Origin: a virus
Virus record (IMG/VR): IMGVR_UViG_3300029787_000024
Location: 1-64,000 of that record
Reading direction: 5' to 3' (one strand)
DNA: 64,000 nt
Part shown: positions 1-7,263 of the stretch, piece after piece
Position numbering within the stretch: position 1 is the stretch's first letter
How the letters are laid out: each line of letters starts with the position of its first letter
Notes under the pieces: model-generated
Seen by the model: the letters and a program-made list of their open reading frames with translations, nothing else
Databases searched by the model: none
Told to the model about the DNA's origin: nothing
Translations under genes and position numbers: made by a program

Positions 1-1487
1 ATATACTTAAGAGCTTTCTTTCTCTTAAAATAATCTATAATCCCAATTTTTGTATACTCAATGAGCATTTTAGCATTATAATAAACAGCTAATTTAAGAC
101 ATCCGTCCCAAAATTCTTCAGCTGTTTTAGGTCTTTCTGTGTATTCAGCAACAATATAATCACTAGGCATTTCTGATGAAACAAATCTTCTGTATATAAG
201 AGCGCTACCCATAGAAGATGTTGATTCTGCTGTATCTTGGTCATAAGAGTCAATACCACCTATATCTAATCCTTCATATTCTTCAACAGGATGGTCTAAT
301 ATTTGATAAGGACCATTCTTATCAGCTATCCATTCTACATCATCTGTAAAGCCATCTTCATCATCAAACACCCATTCTAATCTTCCTTTTTGTATTTGGT
401 TCTCTAATCTCTTGTGACTCATTATTCTTCCTCTTTGAGCGTTAATTAAAGATAAATCAAATCTACTTCCTTTAGTTTTTAAGAAAGCTTCCTCAACAGT
501 TAAAGGATAATTTTGTATATGTAAGTTATAAGCCTTACTATTATCTCTACCTTCTAACTTTTCTCTTTCTTTTAATAACTCTTTTCTAGCACCTTTCTCG
601 TCACTAACTCCTGTTTTTAAATCAAAAAATCCATAGTAACATATAGAAGCAGGTATAAACAATGGAATTAAATTAAAAGAGTCTGCATTATAATACATCT
701 CCATAAAATCCTTAGATGACGTTTCTATATCACCACCCGTTCCACCAATTACAGGAACTCCAAACTGAACATTACCATCCATAAAACAAGCTTTAGATGA
801 CATATAAGCATTTAACAATTCCTTAAACTCACCAGCTTCTTCAAATATCATAACACTTAAACGTTCACCCTTAAAGACTTCTGGATTAGACATTGTTCTA
901 CAATGTATAGCAGATTGATATCCACCTATATTCCATTTACCATCTTTTGTTTTTTGTTTATATCCACTTTTAACTACATCCGAAGTATCTTTCAATACTG
1001 AATGTTTAAAGTTATTATGCTGTGCATTTAAACCTTTTTTCACTTTGTCAAAGAACGAATCCGCAGTAACCTGTAGTCCTGCAGCAATCCCAACCTCATT
1101 ATAAGGATAGAATGTATATTCATGCGCACATAGTGCTGAATTCATATAACTAAAACCCTTGTCTCTAGCTTTAATTACAATCATTCCTTTTTGCTCATCT
1201 TTACATTGCTCAAATGTATCAAAATAAACTTTATCCAAGTCTCTATACCATGGAGCAATTAAAGTTTTTCTATTACCAGACTCCTCTCCACTATTACCTA
1301 ATATTCTATAGAAGTTTAGATAATAATAATGCTTACCTGTTATCCTATCCATTCCCTTTGGCTTATAGCCATTCTTACATCTATGAATCTGTTCTTCCCA
1401 ATATTCTTGAAAAGATACTGACTCGGGGTCTAAATCAGGTATACCTTCGTATACTATAGGGGCGTATTTTTTTACACTTTTAGACAT
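1..1487 (-). CDS. terL: Terminase large subunit, C-terminus cut by window edge
   Basis: ATP-driven DNA packaging motor with a nuclease domain; it acts at the portal vertex of the prohead. The frame opens with ATG at 1487-1485 and runs off the left edge after about 495 codons. Visible: an atypical Walker A region (KARDKGFSY, about residues 106-114), a Walker B (LSVMIFEEAGEF, acidic pair about 216-217), and the first acidic residue of the RNase-H-like nuclease (GGIDSYDQD, Asp about 413). The usual GKS/GKT of Walker A is replaced by DKGFS, a variant seen in other large terminases. Its ATG shares one base with the stop of the preceding small gene. The family is clear; the subfamily is not. Confidence 0.9.
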   Translation of the reverse strand, partial: MSKSVKKYAPIVYEGIPDLDPESVSFQEYWEEQIHRCKNGYKPKGMDRITGKHYYYLNFYRILGNSGEESGNRKTLIAPWYRDLDKVYFDTFEQCKDEQKGMIVIKARDKGFSYMNSALCAHEYTFYPYNEVGIAAGLQVTADSFFDKVKKGLNAQHNNFKHSVLKDTSDVVKSGYKQKTKDGKWNIGGYQSAIHCRTMSNPEVFKGERLSVMIFEEAGEFKELLNAYMSSKACFMDGNVQFGVPVIGGTGGDIETSSKDFMEMYYNADSFNLIPLFIPASICYYGFFDLKTGVSDEKGARKELLKEREKLEGRDNSKAYNLHIQNYPLTVEEAFLKTKGSRFDLSLINAQRGRIMSHKRLENQIQKGRLEWVFDDEDGFTDDVEWIADKNGPYQILDHPVEEYEGLDIGGIDSYDQDTAESTSSMGSALIYRRFVSSEMPSDYIVAEYTERPKTAEEFWDGCLKLAVYYNAKMLIEYTKIGIIDYFKRKKALKY

Positions 1488-1660
1488 TAATCTTTTTGAC
1501 CCTCAATAGCATCTTTGCTGTTTGGCATTTTCGTATTACACAATTTACCTCCTACTTTAAAATAGGTTTTCATTCTTTCGTCATAAGCTTTTAATTTATC
1601 TTTTTCAATTAAATTATCACCATCTTTAACGAATTCTTTATCTCCTATAATTATTTTCAT
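1487..1660 (-). CDS. Small hypothetical protein, 57 aa
   Basis: Short lysine-rich protein (starts MKIIIGDKEFVKDGDN, ends IEGQKD) encoded directly before the terminase, with TAATG overlap of its stop with the terminase start. No recognised domain. Continuous spacing with the genes on both sides supports it as real: one base separates it from the next gene upstream. It probably belongs to the packaging/head operon; function unknown. Confidence 0.7.
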   Translation of the reverse strand: MKIIIGDKEFVKDGDNLIEKDKLKAYDERMKTYFKVGGKLCNTKMPNSKDAIEGQKD

Positions 1661-1661
1661 A

Positions 1662-1862
1662 TTAATCGTATTGTTGAGTAAAAGCGTCTCTTACTTTTCC
1701 GCCTTGTTTATACTCCATTTTACCACCATACATTTTCTTTTTCTTTTTTGCATCAGGAAATTTTTCATAATATTTTAAACCTTTAGTTTGAGGATTACTT
1801 CCTGAATAAGTTTTTTTAGGTTCTTTTGATTGCGGTGTATACTCTTTGTTTTTATTTGGCAT
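1662..1862 (-). CDS. Small basic protein with GGK motif and QYD end
   Basis: 66 aa, very rich in Lys, Tyr and Gly, with no hydrophobic core. The C-terminal part (MEYKQGGKVRDAFTQQYD) has a glycine pair and ends in Gln-Tyr-Asp. Similar endings occur in other tiny basic proteins in this window (21758-21913 ends QKD, 21916-22218 and 24476-24739 end QHD). It lies between the terminase-leading genes with 1-4 base gaps, so it is probably co-transcribed and may be a virion component. No function can be assigned. Confidence 0.75.
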   Translation of the reverse strand: MPNKNKEYTPQSKEPKKTYSGSNPQTKGLKYYEKFPDAKKKKKMYGGKMEYKQGGKVRDAFTQQYD

Positions 1863-1866
1863 AACT

Positions 1867-2394
1867 TTATATTTTATCTTTAATATTCATTTGTTGTTCT
1901 AAATAACTCATTTTTGCTTCTCCTTTAATTTTTTTTCTCTCCCCTCTTCTTTCTATAGAATCTAATAATTTTTGTCTAGTATTTAATACTTTTTCAACGC
2001 CAATCATTATCTTCTGCATACTTTCTGCGTTATCCTCGTTAATCTTTACATTCTTCATTAACTGAGTATACTCATCTATCTTCTCATTAAAAGCTATCAG
2101 TTGAGCGTCTAACGGGTCAAACTGTAACTCTTTGTATTTTCTAATTGCATAAGCAACTTTTTCATTCTTAATACCCTTCCAATCATAAGTATTAAATACA
2201 GCCTTACTAACTGACTTTACTTGTTCTCTTTCTACAAAATGTCTATAGGGCGAATCATAATCACATACTAACGCCACCCATAATATTCCTTTTAATCCAA
2301 ACTCCTCTACTACTTCTTTAAACTCTTCAATAGCATACAGACCATCGTCTGTTTCTATAATTTCCCCCCGCTTGTCAATGTTTAGTAAATACAT
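1867..2394 (-). CDS. Conserved pre-terminase hypothetical protein, 175 aa
   Basis: Mostly helical, charged protein; the second half (from about residue 95) looks like a coiled coil (INEDNAESMQKIMIGVEK). A segment with DYDSPYRHFVEREQ resembles proteins often found just before the terminase in Bacteroidota phages. I chose the ATG at 2394 because it directly follows the TAG of the preceding gene (TAGTATG); a start 18 bases earlier would overlap that gene. The position suggests a packaging-related role, with small terminase as one possibility, but there is no motif to prove it. Confidence 0.75.
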   Translation of the reverse strand: MYLLNIDKRGEIIETDDGLYAIEEFKEVVEEFGLKGILWVALVCDYDSPYRHFVEREQVKSVSKAVFNTYDWKGIKNEKVAYAIRKYKELQFDPLDAQLIAFNEKIDEYTQLMKNVKINEDNAESMQKIMIGVEKVLNTRQKLLDSIERRGERKKIKGEAKMSYLEQQMNIKDKI

Positions 2395-2395
2395 A

Positions 2396-2863
2396 CTATG
2401 ATGTTGTGGCATTTAATGCTAAAAACACTTCCACATCAACTGTTCCACTAGCGGCATCAGCTGTTATAGTATCTATTTGAACCATTGCATCAACAGTTAC
2501 GTCGTCATCTGTAGCAAACATTAATGGCATTTCATTACTAGTATTTGATACAGGCATTATAAAACTAGAGCCAGCATCTACCCTTACTGCATAAACAGAA
2601 GCAGTTCCATCTTTAAAAGCTAAAGTAATATAATCTGTATCATCTAAATTAGTAATTCTTAAATAAGAAACACTATGTCTATCAAAAGTTCCTATACCAG
2701 TTGCATCATCAGCAAAAGTTAATAACACAGATTCAGTGGCGTTACATGTTACAACACTTTTTAATACCTGAGTTATACTAGCTATAGTTTTAGTTTGAAC
2801 GGAATCGTATTTTTGACCATTAAGAGTTAAGGTCTCTGTAATTTTAGTTGTTAATGTAGCCAT
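2396..2863 (-). CDS. Decoration-like beta-rich virion protein, copy A
   Basis: 155 aa, rich in Thr, Val, Asp and Ala and predicted all-beta. It starts MATLTTKITETLTLNGQ and contains VSYLRITNLDDTDYITLAF. The neighbouring gene at 2872-3339 encodes a protein of exactly the same length with the same start (MATLT) and the same central motif (YVRITNL), so the two are tandem paralogues. The style and location next to terminase and head genes suggest a capsid or decoration protein. No enzyme motif is seen. Confidence 0.8.
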   Translation of the reverse strand: MATLTTKITETLTLNGQKYDSVQTKTIASITQVLKSVVTCNATESVLLTFADDATGIGTFDRHSVSYLRITNLDDTDYITLAFKDGTASVYAVRVDAGSSFIMPVSNTSNEMPLMFATDDDVTVDAMVQIDTITADAASGTVDVEVFLALNATTS

Positions 2864-2871
2864 AGTTTATA

Positions 2872-3339
2872 TTATTTAGCGTCAGTACTTGCAATAAAAA
2901 CATCAACTTTACCAGGTGCTCTATGACAATATGCTTTTATCTCATCTATATCTGATAAACTAGCTCCTAATTCTGTTGTTGTAATAGCATCATCATTATC
3001 AGCAAATGCTGCTAAAGTATGAGAGTATAAGTAATAAGATTCATTTGGTTGAATTTCATAAGCATAAGCCAAGGTTGAGGTTTCTAGAATAATATTTATA
3101 ACTATTGCTTCATTACCTAAATTTGTTATTCTTACATATTTAATGCTTCCATCATCAAAAACTCCTCCACTTACAGTATCTGCGGTTGTAGTATATAATC
3201 TTGTTAATATTCCTTGTTTAAAAGAAAATACTCTTGAATAAACATCTGAAATATTTTCATATCTTATTGCTTTAGTTGACCCTTGTTGCCTTCCTTCTAT
3301 AGTAATGTTTTCTGTATGTGTAACTGTTAGTGTAGCCAT
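2872..3339 (-). CDS. Decoration-like beta-rich virion protein, copy B
   Basis: 155 aa, paralogue of the downstream neighbour at 2396-2863: both begin MATLT, have a Gly in the first 20 residues, then an I..I segment and the motif Y[LV]RITNL in the middle, and both end in a beta-strand-like VDVFIA/VDVEVFLA segment. The remaining sequence has diverged strongly, so the duplication is old. Probably an exposed head protein; the exact role is unknown. Confidence 0.8.
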   Translation of the reverse strand: MATLTVTHTENITIEGRQQGSTKAIRYENISDVYSRVFSFKQGILTRLYTTTADTVSGGVFDDGSIKYVRITNLGNEAIVINIILETSTLAYAYEIQPNESYYLYSHTLAAFADNDDAITTTELGASLSDIDEIKAYCHRAPGKVDVFIASTDAK

Positions 3340-3633
3340 TTATTTTTTTATTTTAATTTTTAATTTCCAAACTCCATGCTCAACATAAGTATAGGTTTCG
3401 TTAATATACTCACCTGTGTCATAATTTAAATATGTTTCATATCCTTCATAAACCCCTCCACCTACATATAATGTGGTTTTATCTTTAATTATATAGCCAT
3501 TATCAATAAGGCTCATAATAATCTTTTCTTCTTTTTTTGCAAGAGATGAGTACTCTTTAAAAAATGTGGTATGATACAAATCACCTTTAAGGGTTTTGTA
3601 TATAGAACCATATTCAGTTTTTTCTAGTAACAT
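3340..3633 (-). CDS. Hypothetical protein, 97 aa
   Basis: Small mixed alpha/beta protein; the first half is Lys/Glu-rich and the second half Tyr/Gly-rich (YVGGGVYEGYETYLNYDTGEYI), ending in Lys/Ile repeats. No recognised family. It is preceded by a Bacteroidota-type -7 box (TATCTTTG at 3645-3638) only four bases before the ATG, so it may start its own, possibly leaderless, transcript. It sits among head-associated small genes. Confidence 0.7.
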   Translation of the reverse strand: MLLEKTEYGSIYKTLKGDLYHTTFFKEYSSLAKKEEKIIMSLIDNGYIIKDKTTLYVGGGVYEGYETYLNYDTGEYINETYTYVEHGVWKLKIKIKK

Positions 3634-3637
3634 TCTT

Positions 3638-3645
3638 CAAAGATA
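3638..3645 (-). promoter_or_regulatory. Putative Bacteroidota -7 box TATCTTTG
   Basis: TAnnTTTG match on the minus strand followed by four bases (AAGA) and the ATG of 3340-3633. The same box-to-ATG spacing recurs at 4576-4583 and 6188-6195. No convincing TTG -33 element is seen at the usual distance. Confidence 0.4.
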
Positions 3646-3663
3646 TGAAATTTTAACAACATA

Positions 3664-4269
3664 CTATTTCCTTCCAGAAGAAATAGATGTTAACACCTTA
3701 TTAACACCCTGTATGTATCCAGTAGACCTAGAAAACCCATCTCCCCTTACAACAATATCATTATTTCTTTCTTCTCTAAATTCTTTATTTAATTCTTCTA
3801 TAGCAGACATATGTTGGTAGTCTTTTATATTAAGCCTTACCTCATCAATCATTCCACTTGTTCTTTCAAAGAATAAAGACAATATACTTGTAGAATAAGA
3901 ACATGAACCTACAAATTTATTTATAGGATAAGAATAAACACGTTGAATATCGGAATTATAATCTCTTTCCACAAAAACATCATATTGCTCTGCCTTAAAA
4001 TCATCAATAACCGCATCAGTTATGGTGGTAGCAAGTGTAACCCTACTAGCTCCAGTTGATGCATTTATTGTTCCAATATCTGTTTTTACTTTATCGCTAT
4101 TGTAATATTTTACCTTGTCCCCAAGTTTAAGTTTTTTTGTAGACCAATCTATATATTTAGGGTCATTAGTTTCCCAATAACTATTTACAAAATTTCCACC
4201 AGAATTAGTTACAGTAGCTTTTCCTAATTTAATTATATCTGGATTATATGAGAATATTATATGATACAT
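3664..4269 (-). CDS. Head-module family protein with N-terminal extension
   Basis: 201 aa. The C-terminal ~95 residues match a ~100-residue module shared by several proteins of this phage: a Y-x-Y-P-I-N-K-F segment with G and SxS, a strand-like LSLFFER, a strand (VRLNI), a helix with AIEELNKEF, then NDIVVRGDG. The N-terminal ~105 residues are a different, probably beta-rich part (LGDKVKYYNSDKVKTDIG). Its start overlaps the next gene upstream by one base (4269). The family members flank the head genes, which suggests a virion role; biochemical function unknown. Confidence 0.75.
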   Translation of the reverse strand: MYHIIFSYNPDIIKLGKATVTNSGGNFVNSYWETNDPKYIDWSTKKLKLGDKVKYYNSDKVKTDIGTINASTGASRVTLATTITDAVIDDFKAEQYDVFVERDYNSDIQRVYSYPINKFVGSCSYSTSILSLFFERTSGMIDEVRLNIKDYQHMSAIEELNKEFREERNNDIVVRGDGFSRSTGYIQGVNKVLTSISSGRK

Positions 4270-4571
4270 TATTTTGTAACTATTTTAACAAATGTTCCTA
4301 CAGCAGTTACATCTTCAATGTCATATATTGAATCTGTATCAGAAAAAACTATCACAGATTCAGAAGAAGAATTAAATATTTCTCCTATAGACTTAATAGC
4401 TCTTTCACCTGTATTAGCATTAACAGTTAATGGTATTTTATAAGAAAGTGGAGCTTTTTCAAAATATAAGTCTAATACAGTAGAAGATGAGTACTTTCCT
4501 CCCATAAAGTGTCTAACGGGTAATAATAAGTAATCCGTTTCACTATTTACAAACAAAACATATCTTTCCAT
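4269..4571 (-). CDS. Head-module family protein, minimal 100-aa form
   Basis: This is the shortest member of the family and defines the module: MERYVLFVNSE, then a LPVRHFMGG segment, YSSSTVLDLYFEK, IPLTVN, a helix AIKSIGEIFN, SVIVFSDTDS and a final strand after IYDIEDVTAVG. Related sequences are at 3664-4269, 5069-5833, 5833-6183, 60330-61190, 61203-61529 and 62166-62471. A -7 box (TATATTTG) lies four bases before the ATG. Probably a small capsid-associated protein. Confidence 0.8.
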   Translation of the reverse strand: MERYVLFVNSETDYLLLPVRHFMGGKYSSSTVLDLYFEKAPLSYKIPLTVNANTGERAIKSIGEIFNSSSESVIVFSDTDSIYDIEDVTAVGTFVKIVTK

Positions 4572-4575
4572 TTTA

Positions 4576-4583
4576 CAAATATA
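4576..4583 (-). promoter_or_regulatory. Putative Bacteroidota -7 box TATATTTG
   Basis: Perfect TAnnTTTG on the minus strand, four bases (TAAA) before the ATG at 4571. It follows directly after a terminator hairpin (4586-4614), so a new transcript may begin here, with little or no leader. Confidence 0.5.
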
Positions 4584-4585
4584 CT

Positions 4586-4614
4586 AAAAAAAATAGGAGG
4601 CCATGTAGACCTCC
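4586..4614 (-). terminator. Intrinsic terminator after the nuclease gene
   Basis: On the minus strand, GGAGG - nine-base loop - CCTCC is followed by TATTTTTTTT. It lies 52 bases past the stop of the nuclease-like gene (4666-5019) and just before the next -7 box. Confidence 0.7.
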
Positions 4615-4665
4615 CAACCATGAAAACTGAATTAGAAAAGAACTATAAAGATACGAATAATATTT

Positions 4666-5019
4666 TTAACGTTTTCCGCCAAAATATTTTTTAGCATGTC
4701 CTTCTCTAACTAATATATCATTTACGCTTATTTCTTGGTCTTTCTCTACATACATCTCTCCTAATATCCTTCCATACTTACCCTTACCATGTGATTTCAT
4801 AATAATATTATCACTAGCAAGTATTTCCTTTAATCTTTCTTTTGCAGCTAGACCTTTCTTTTTTTCTTCTAAATCTCTAGTTCTAGACTCAGGCGCATTA
4901 ATACCATACATTCTTACACGTCTTTTAATGTGTGTATTAAAACCTAAATCTATCATTACATCTACCGTATCGCCATCCACGACACGCTTGACCTCGACAT
5001 CATAATTGTACTTTTCCAT
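4666..5019 (-). CDS. Staphylococcal-nuclease-like (SNase) protein
   Basis: 117 aa, covering almost only the SNase OB-fold domain. Visible family signatures: VVDGDTVDV (residues 13-21, Ca-binding Asp), RVRMYGINAPES (Arg34/36 and Glu44 match catalytic Arg and Glu) and GKYGRILGEMY (Arg84, second catalytic Arg). There is no signal peptide, so it acts in the infected cell or virion as a probable Ca-dependent DNA/RNA endonuclease. It could degrade host DNA or trim phage DNA. It ends upstream of a clear terminator and is separated from 5069 by a small palindrome. Confidence 0.9.
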   Translation of the reverse strand: MEKYNYDVEVKRVVDGDTVDVMIDLGFNTHIKRRVRMYGINAPESRTRDLEEKKKGLAAKERLKEILASDNIIMKSHGKGKYGRILGEMYVEKDQEISVNDILVREGHAKKYFGGKR

Positions 5020-5032
5020 AACCTATTATATT

Positions 5033-5047
5033 AAACGCGAAGCGTTT
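5033..5047. repeat. Small perfect palindrome AAACGC-GAA-GCGTTT
   Basis: A 6-bp perfect stem with a 3-base loop between the genes ending at 5069 and starting at 5019. On the plus strand a run of T follows, but no plus-strand gene ends here. It may be a weak terminator or an mRNA processing hairpin. Confidence 0.4.
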
Positions 5048-5068
5048 CAAAATTTTTTATACCACCCT

Positions 5069-5833
5069 TTAAGTAAATACAGACACTATTGTTACATACC
5101 CCCCATCAATTTCATCACTTGAACCATCTGAAGTCACTCTTATTATTAAATAATTTGTGTCATCGGCAGTTACTTCAGTGGCTAAGGTACATAGACTATC
5201 TATTGAAGTGGCTCCAGTTCCAACATCTACTATTACTTTATGTGTTATATCTCCTTTATATACATAAAAGTTCTGACCTGTGTCGCTACCATAAACCCTA
5301 ACCTGTGTAGCTTTAAATCCAAGAGGTATCGCCACTGTAGCAAACATATCGTTAGAGCCATCGCTATGTAAAAATAATAAACTACTACCAATACTAGAGT
5401 CATCCATCATTATAGGGCTACCATTATCTGCGGCTACAAAATCTTTTGGTAATATTTTTATTCTACTTCTATGACCATGCCAACCCATGTCATGCAGATT
5501 ACCGCCAACAAATGTCCACGCAACATCTGATATATGTGTAGAAGGAAAGCTGTCAGTCTCTTTATCAAACTCTATATATATCTTTTCTCCAGTTGAGAAT
5601 TCCTTTACTATATCTTGTAAAGTTTCTTTGTGCTTATTTGCAGTTATTGTAAGGGAAACCATAAATTGGTCCATACCTTGAGTTTCCGCGTCTTCAAGTA
5701 TAGGTTCAAAATAAAGTTCTAACACAGTATCTGAAGAAGCATGACCACCACTAAAAGTCTTTATAGGTATAACTATATACCCTTCTGAGGTGCTATTTGT
5801 ACTACTTCCATTTAATATTATAAACTTTTGCAT
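5069..5833 (-). CDS. Head-module family protein with C-terminal beta domain
   Basis: 254 aa. Residues 1-105 are the head module in clear form: IPIKTFSGGHASSDTVLELYFE, then VSLTITAN, a helix (TLQDIVKEFSTG) and IYIEFDKETD, closing with ISDVAWTFVG. Residues ~115-254 form a Gly/Ser/Asp-rich domain (SDGSNDMFATVAIPLGFKA and others), likely a beta-sandwich. The layout is like that of 60330-61190. It overlaps the start region of the upstream member at 5833 by one base. Probable virion protein. Confidence 0.8.
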   Translation of the reverse strand: MQKFIILNGSSTNSTSEGYIVIPIKTFSGGHASSDTVLELYFEPILEDAETQGMDQFMVSLTITANKHKETLQDIVKEFSTGEKIYIEFDKETDSFPSTHISDVAWTFVGGNLHDMGWHGHRSRIKILPKDFVAADNGSPIMMDDSSIGSSLLFLHSDGSNDMFATVAIPLGFKATQVRVYGSDTGQNFYVYKGDITHKVIVDVGTGATSIDSLCTLATEVTADDTNYLIIRVTSDGSSDEIDGGYVTIVSVFT

Positions 5834-6183
5834 TATAAGTTCTCTGTATTTACTGTTATAGCCAAAACACTAGTTACTCCACTTATAAACTCATTAGTTA
5901 CTTGGTCAGCTATTGTTATAAAAATATCATTTCCTGTAGAAAATTCTTCTAAAACATTTTTAATAGTTGCAAGCTCTCCACTACATGTAACCCAAACATG
6001 GTCCCTGTCTCCACCTGCCCTTATTACCATTTCATGTATTGTTTTAAAATAAAAAACTATATTTCCATTATTTATGGTAGTAACGCCTCTAAAAGAGCTT
6101 AAAGGAAACATAACAGAAGAAGTCCTATCATCATCGTCAGCCACGTCAGTGACATATCTAAAGTAAACATACTTTTCATTCAT
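5833..6183 (-). CDS. Head-module family protein, 116 aa
   Basis: Another module member: VMFPLSSFRGVTTINNG, IVFYFKT, a strand near VWVTCSG, helix ATIKNVLEEFSTG, IFITIAD and a closing FISGVTSVLAIT. The FSTG turn is shared word for word with the gene next to it, so these two are the closest pair. It is the first gene of the minus-strand run that ends at the terminase, and a -7 box lies four bases before its ATG. Confidence 0.8.
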   Translation of the reverse strand: MNEKYVYFRYVTDVADDDDRTSSVMFPLSSFRGVTTINNGNIVFYFKTIHEMVIRAGGDRDHVWVTCSGELATIKNVLEEFSTGNDIFITIADQVTNEFISGVTSVLAITVNTENL

Positions 6184-6187
6184 TATA

Positions 6188-6195
6188 CAAAACTA
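6188..6195 (-). promoter_or_regulatory. Putative Bacteroidota -7 box TAGTTTTG
   Basis: TAnnTTTG match on the minus strand followed by TATA and the ATG at 6183, again four bases apart. It would drive the leftward operon of head-module and terminase genes. The upstream DNA is mostly A and T runs with no clear TTG. Confidence 0.45.
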
Positions 6196-6350
6196 CAAAA
6201 ATTTTTTTTATTTTTTTTATACACATGGAAATGGGAAGGTCTATACTACCATAGCCCCCTCGGGCTCGGGATTTCGAACCCTCCCCCTCAAAGTCTAGAG
6301 GAAACTGTACTACACAGAAAAAGCATCCTTATTATTAGCATAAGTAATTA

Positions 6351-6369
6351 TTATGCTGTTCCACAGTGT
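6351..6369 (+). repeat. TTnTGCTGTTC upstream motif, copy 1
   Basis: TTATGCTGTTCCACAGTGT. First of six related copies, all on the plus strand and all outside genes. This copy is the only one not directly in front of a gene; the next one is at 6663. Confidence 0.55.
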
Positions 6370-6375
6370 AGAAGG

Positions 6376-6395
6376 TGTTCGTTACACTCACTATT
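6376..6395 (+). repeat. 20-base direct repeat, copy 1
   Basis: TGTTCGTTACACTCACTATT; matches 8366-8385 at 18 of 20 positions. Both copies are intergenic in the early block. Confidence 0.5.
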
Positions 6396-6408
6396 GTTCA
6401 ATACAACT

Positions 6409-6420
6409 GTTCACTATCAT
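6409..6420 (+). repeat. GTTCACTATCAT motif, copy 1
   Basis: Twelve-base motif also found exactly at 8470-8481 and 12661-12672, always intergenic; the shorter CACTATCAT also occurs at 7428-7436 in front of a small gene. Confidence 0.45.
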
Positions 6421-6662
6421 CTGCTTACTTGTGTGTATGAATGGATGAGTGAACCACATTATCCTGCTATAATTACTATGAGTATGATATGATGTGTTTG
6501 ATAGTTCACTTAGTTGTATATTGTTTAGGTGATTTGCATAGTTAGTATGTACTATCTGTCCCACACCCTCCCAAGTTACGAAAAAAAAATGACATTGTCA
6601 AGTGCATATTGCTAACTATTTGGATGAGTATACTATTTGAGTGTTCTGTTCAAGTTGTGTTA

Positions 6663-6684
6663 TTATGCTGTTCTACAATGTTTA
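6663..6684 (+). promoter_or_regulatory. TTnTGCTGTTC upstream motif, copy 2
   Basis: Core TTATGCTGTTCTACAATG followed by TTTA, about 51 bases before the ATG at 6717. The spacing and the repeated use in front of early genes suggest a promoter or operator. Confidence 0.5.
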
Positions 6685-6716
6685 ATAAATGTTTAACCAA
6701 TTAAAATTATAATGCT

Positions 6717-7058
6717 ATGAATAACTTATATAACTATTACTGTGAATTTGAAGAAACATATGGCACAGGTTCTAATACAGCACGCAAGGTTGTAGAATAC
6801 TTATCTAACAATAGATACTTGCTACACAAATTGTTTGAAGCAACGCGTGACTTACCTTTCCATAACTATGAAGACTATCGTAAGTTTATTATATCTACAT
6901 ATAATCACGATATGTATTCTCTAGTATCTGATGAGTTGCAAACTAACAAAGAACCACGTCAATGTATTGATTGTGGAGAAACTTACGAGAGTGAGCACAT
7001 ATGTCTCTACGATGAAGAGCCTAACTACGAAGATTGGTGGGGAATACCTGCAGTGTAA
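6717..7058 (+). CDS. Hypothetical early protein with zinc-knuckle-like end
   Basis: 113 aa. The first ~75 residues are helical and aromatic-rich (NNLYNYYCEFEETYG). The C-terminal part has CIDCGETYESEHIC, a Cys-x2-Cys...His-x-Cys pattern that could hold one zinc ion, followed by an acidic tail ending WWGIPAV. First gene of the rightward early block, preceded by the recurrent motif and an AT-rich leader ending GCTATG. Function unknown; a small regulatory or host-takeover protein is plausible. Confidence 0.7.
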   Translation: MNNLYNYYCEFEETYGTGSNTARKVVEYLSNNRYLLHKLFEATRDLPFHNYEDYRKFIISTYNHDMYSLVSDELQTNKEPRQCIDCGETYESEHICLYDEEPNYEDWWGIPAV

Positions 7059-7062
7059 ACTG

Positions 7063-7084
7063 TTTTGCTGTTCCCCAATGTTTA
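7063..7084 (+). promoter_or_regulatory. TTnTGCTGTTC upstream motif, copy 3
   Basis: Core TTTTGCTGTTCCCCAATG followed by TTTA, beginning four bases after the stop of the gene before it and about 48 bases before the ATG at 7114. Confidence 0.5.
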
Positions 7085-7113
7085 TAATTTGTTTAATCTA
7101 AATCTTATTTAAA

Positions 7114-7263
7114 ATGGAAAAATTCGCTAATAAATTTCTTGATATACTAGCTAATAAAAAGGCAGAAACATTTATCATAGGCTTTCTTGGTCTTGGTATG
7201 TTATATGTTGTAGTAATGACTGTACTTCTTGCGTACACTCTAATTACTAATGGTACAGTATAA
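7114..7263 (+). CDS. Single-pass membrane miniprotein, 49 aa
   Basis: A short amphipathic N-terminus (MEKFANKFLDILANKKAET) is followed by one strong membrane segment (FIIGFLGLGMLYVVVMTVLL) and a short tail. Preceded by motif copy 3 and an AT-rich leader. Probably inserted in the host inner membrane early in infection; possible roles include exclusion or membrane modification, but nothing in the sequence decides this. Confidence 0.65.
   Translation: MEKFANKFLDILANKKAETFIIGFLGLGMLYVVVMTVLLAYTLITNGTV

Larger units (their letters stand above)
6184..6716. other. Divergent intergenic region without genes
   Basis: 533 bases between the leftward head operon and the rightward early block; no credible gene on either strand. 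It holds the leftward -7 box, two copies of the TTnTGCTGTTC motif (6351, 6663), one copy of GTTCACTATCAT, a 20-base element shared with 8366-8385, an A/T tract near 6200-6230 and a GC-rich patch at 6250-6290 with a T-arm-like palindrome on the minus strand. Two ACTATTTG repeats occur near 6617 and 6634. The content fits a control region; an origin is possible but unproven. Confidence 0.6.

Noticed and set aside
1214-1459. 81-residue plus-strand frame opposite the terminase
   Set aside because: Antisense shadow of the terminase coding frame with no leader or conserved pattern.
6268-6281. T-arm-like GGGTTCGAAATCCC on the minus strand suggesting a tRNA
   Set aside because: The loop is one base too long and neither an anticodon arm nor an acceptor stem can be built around it; probably chance or a remnant.
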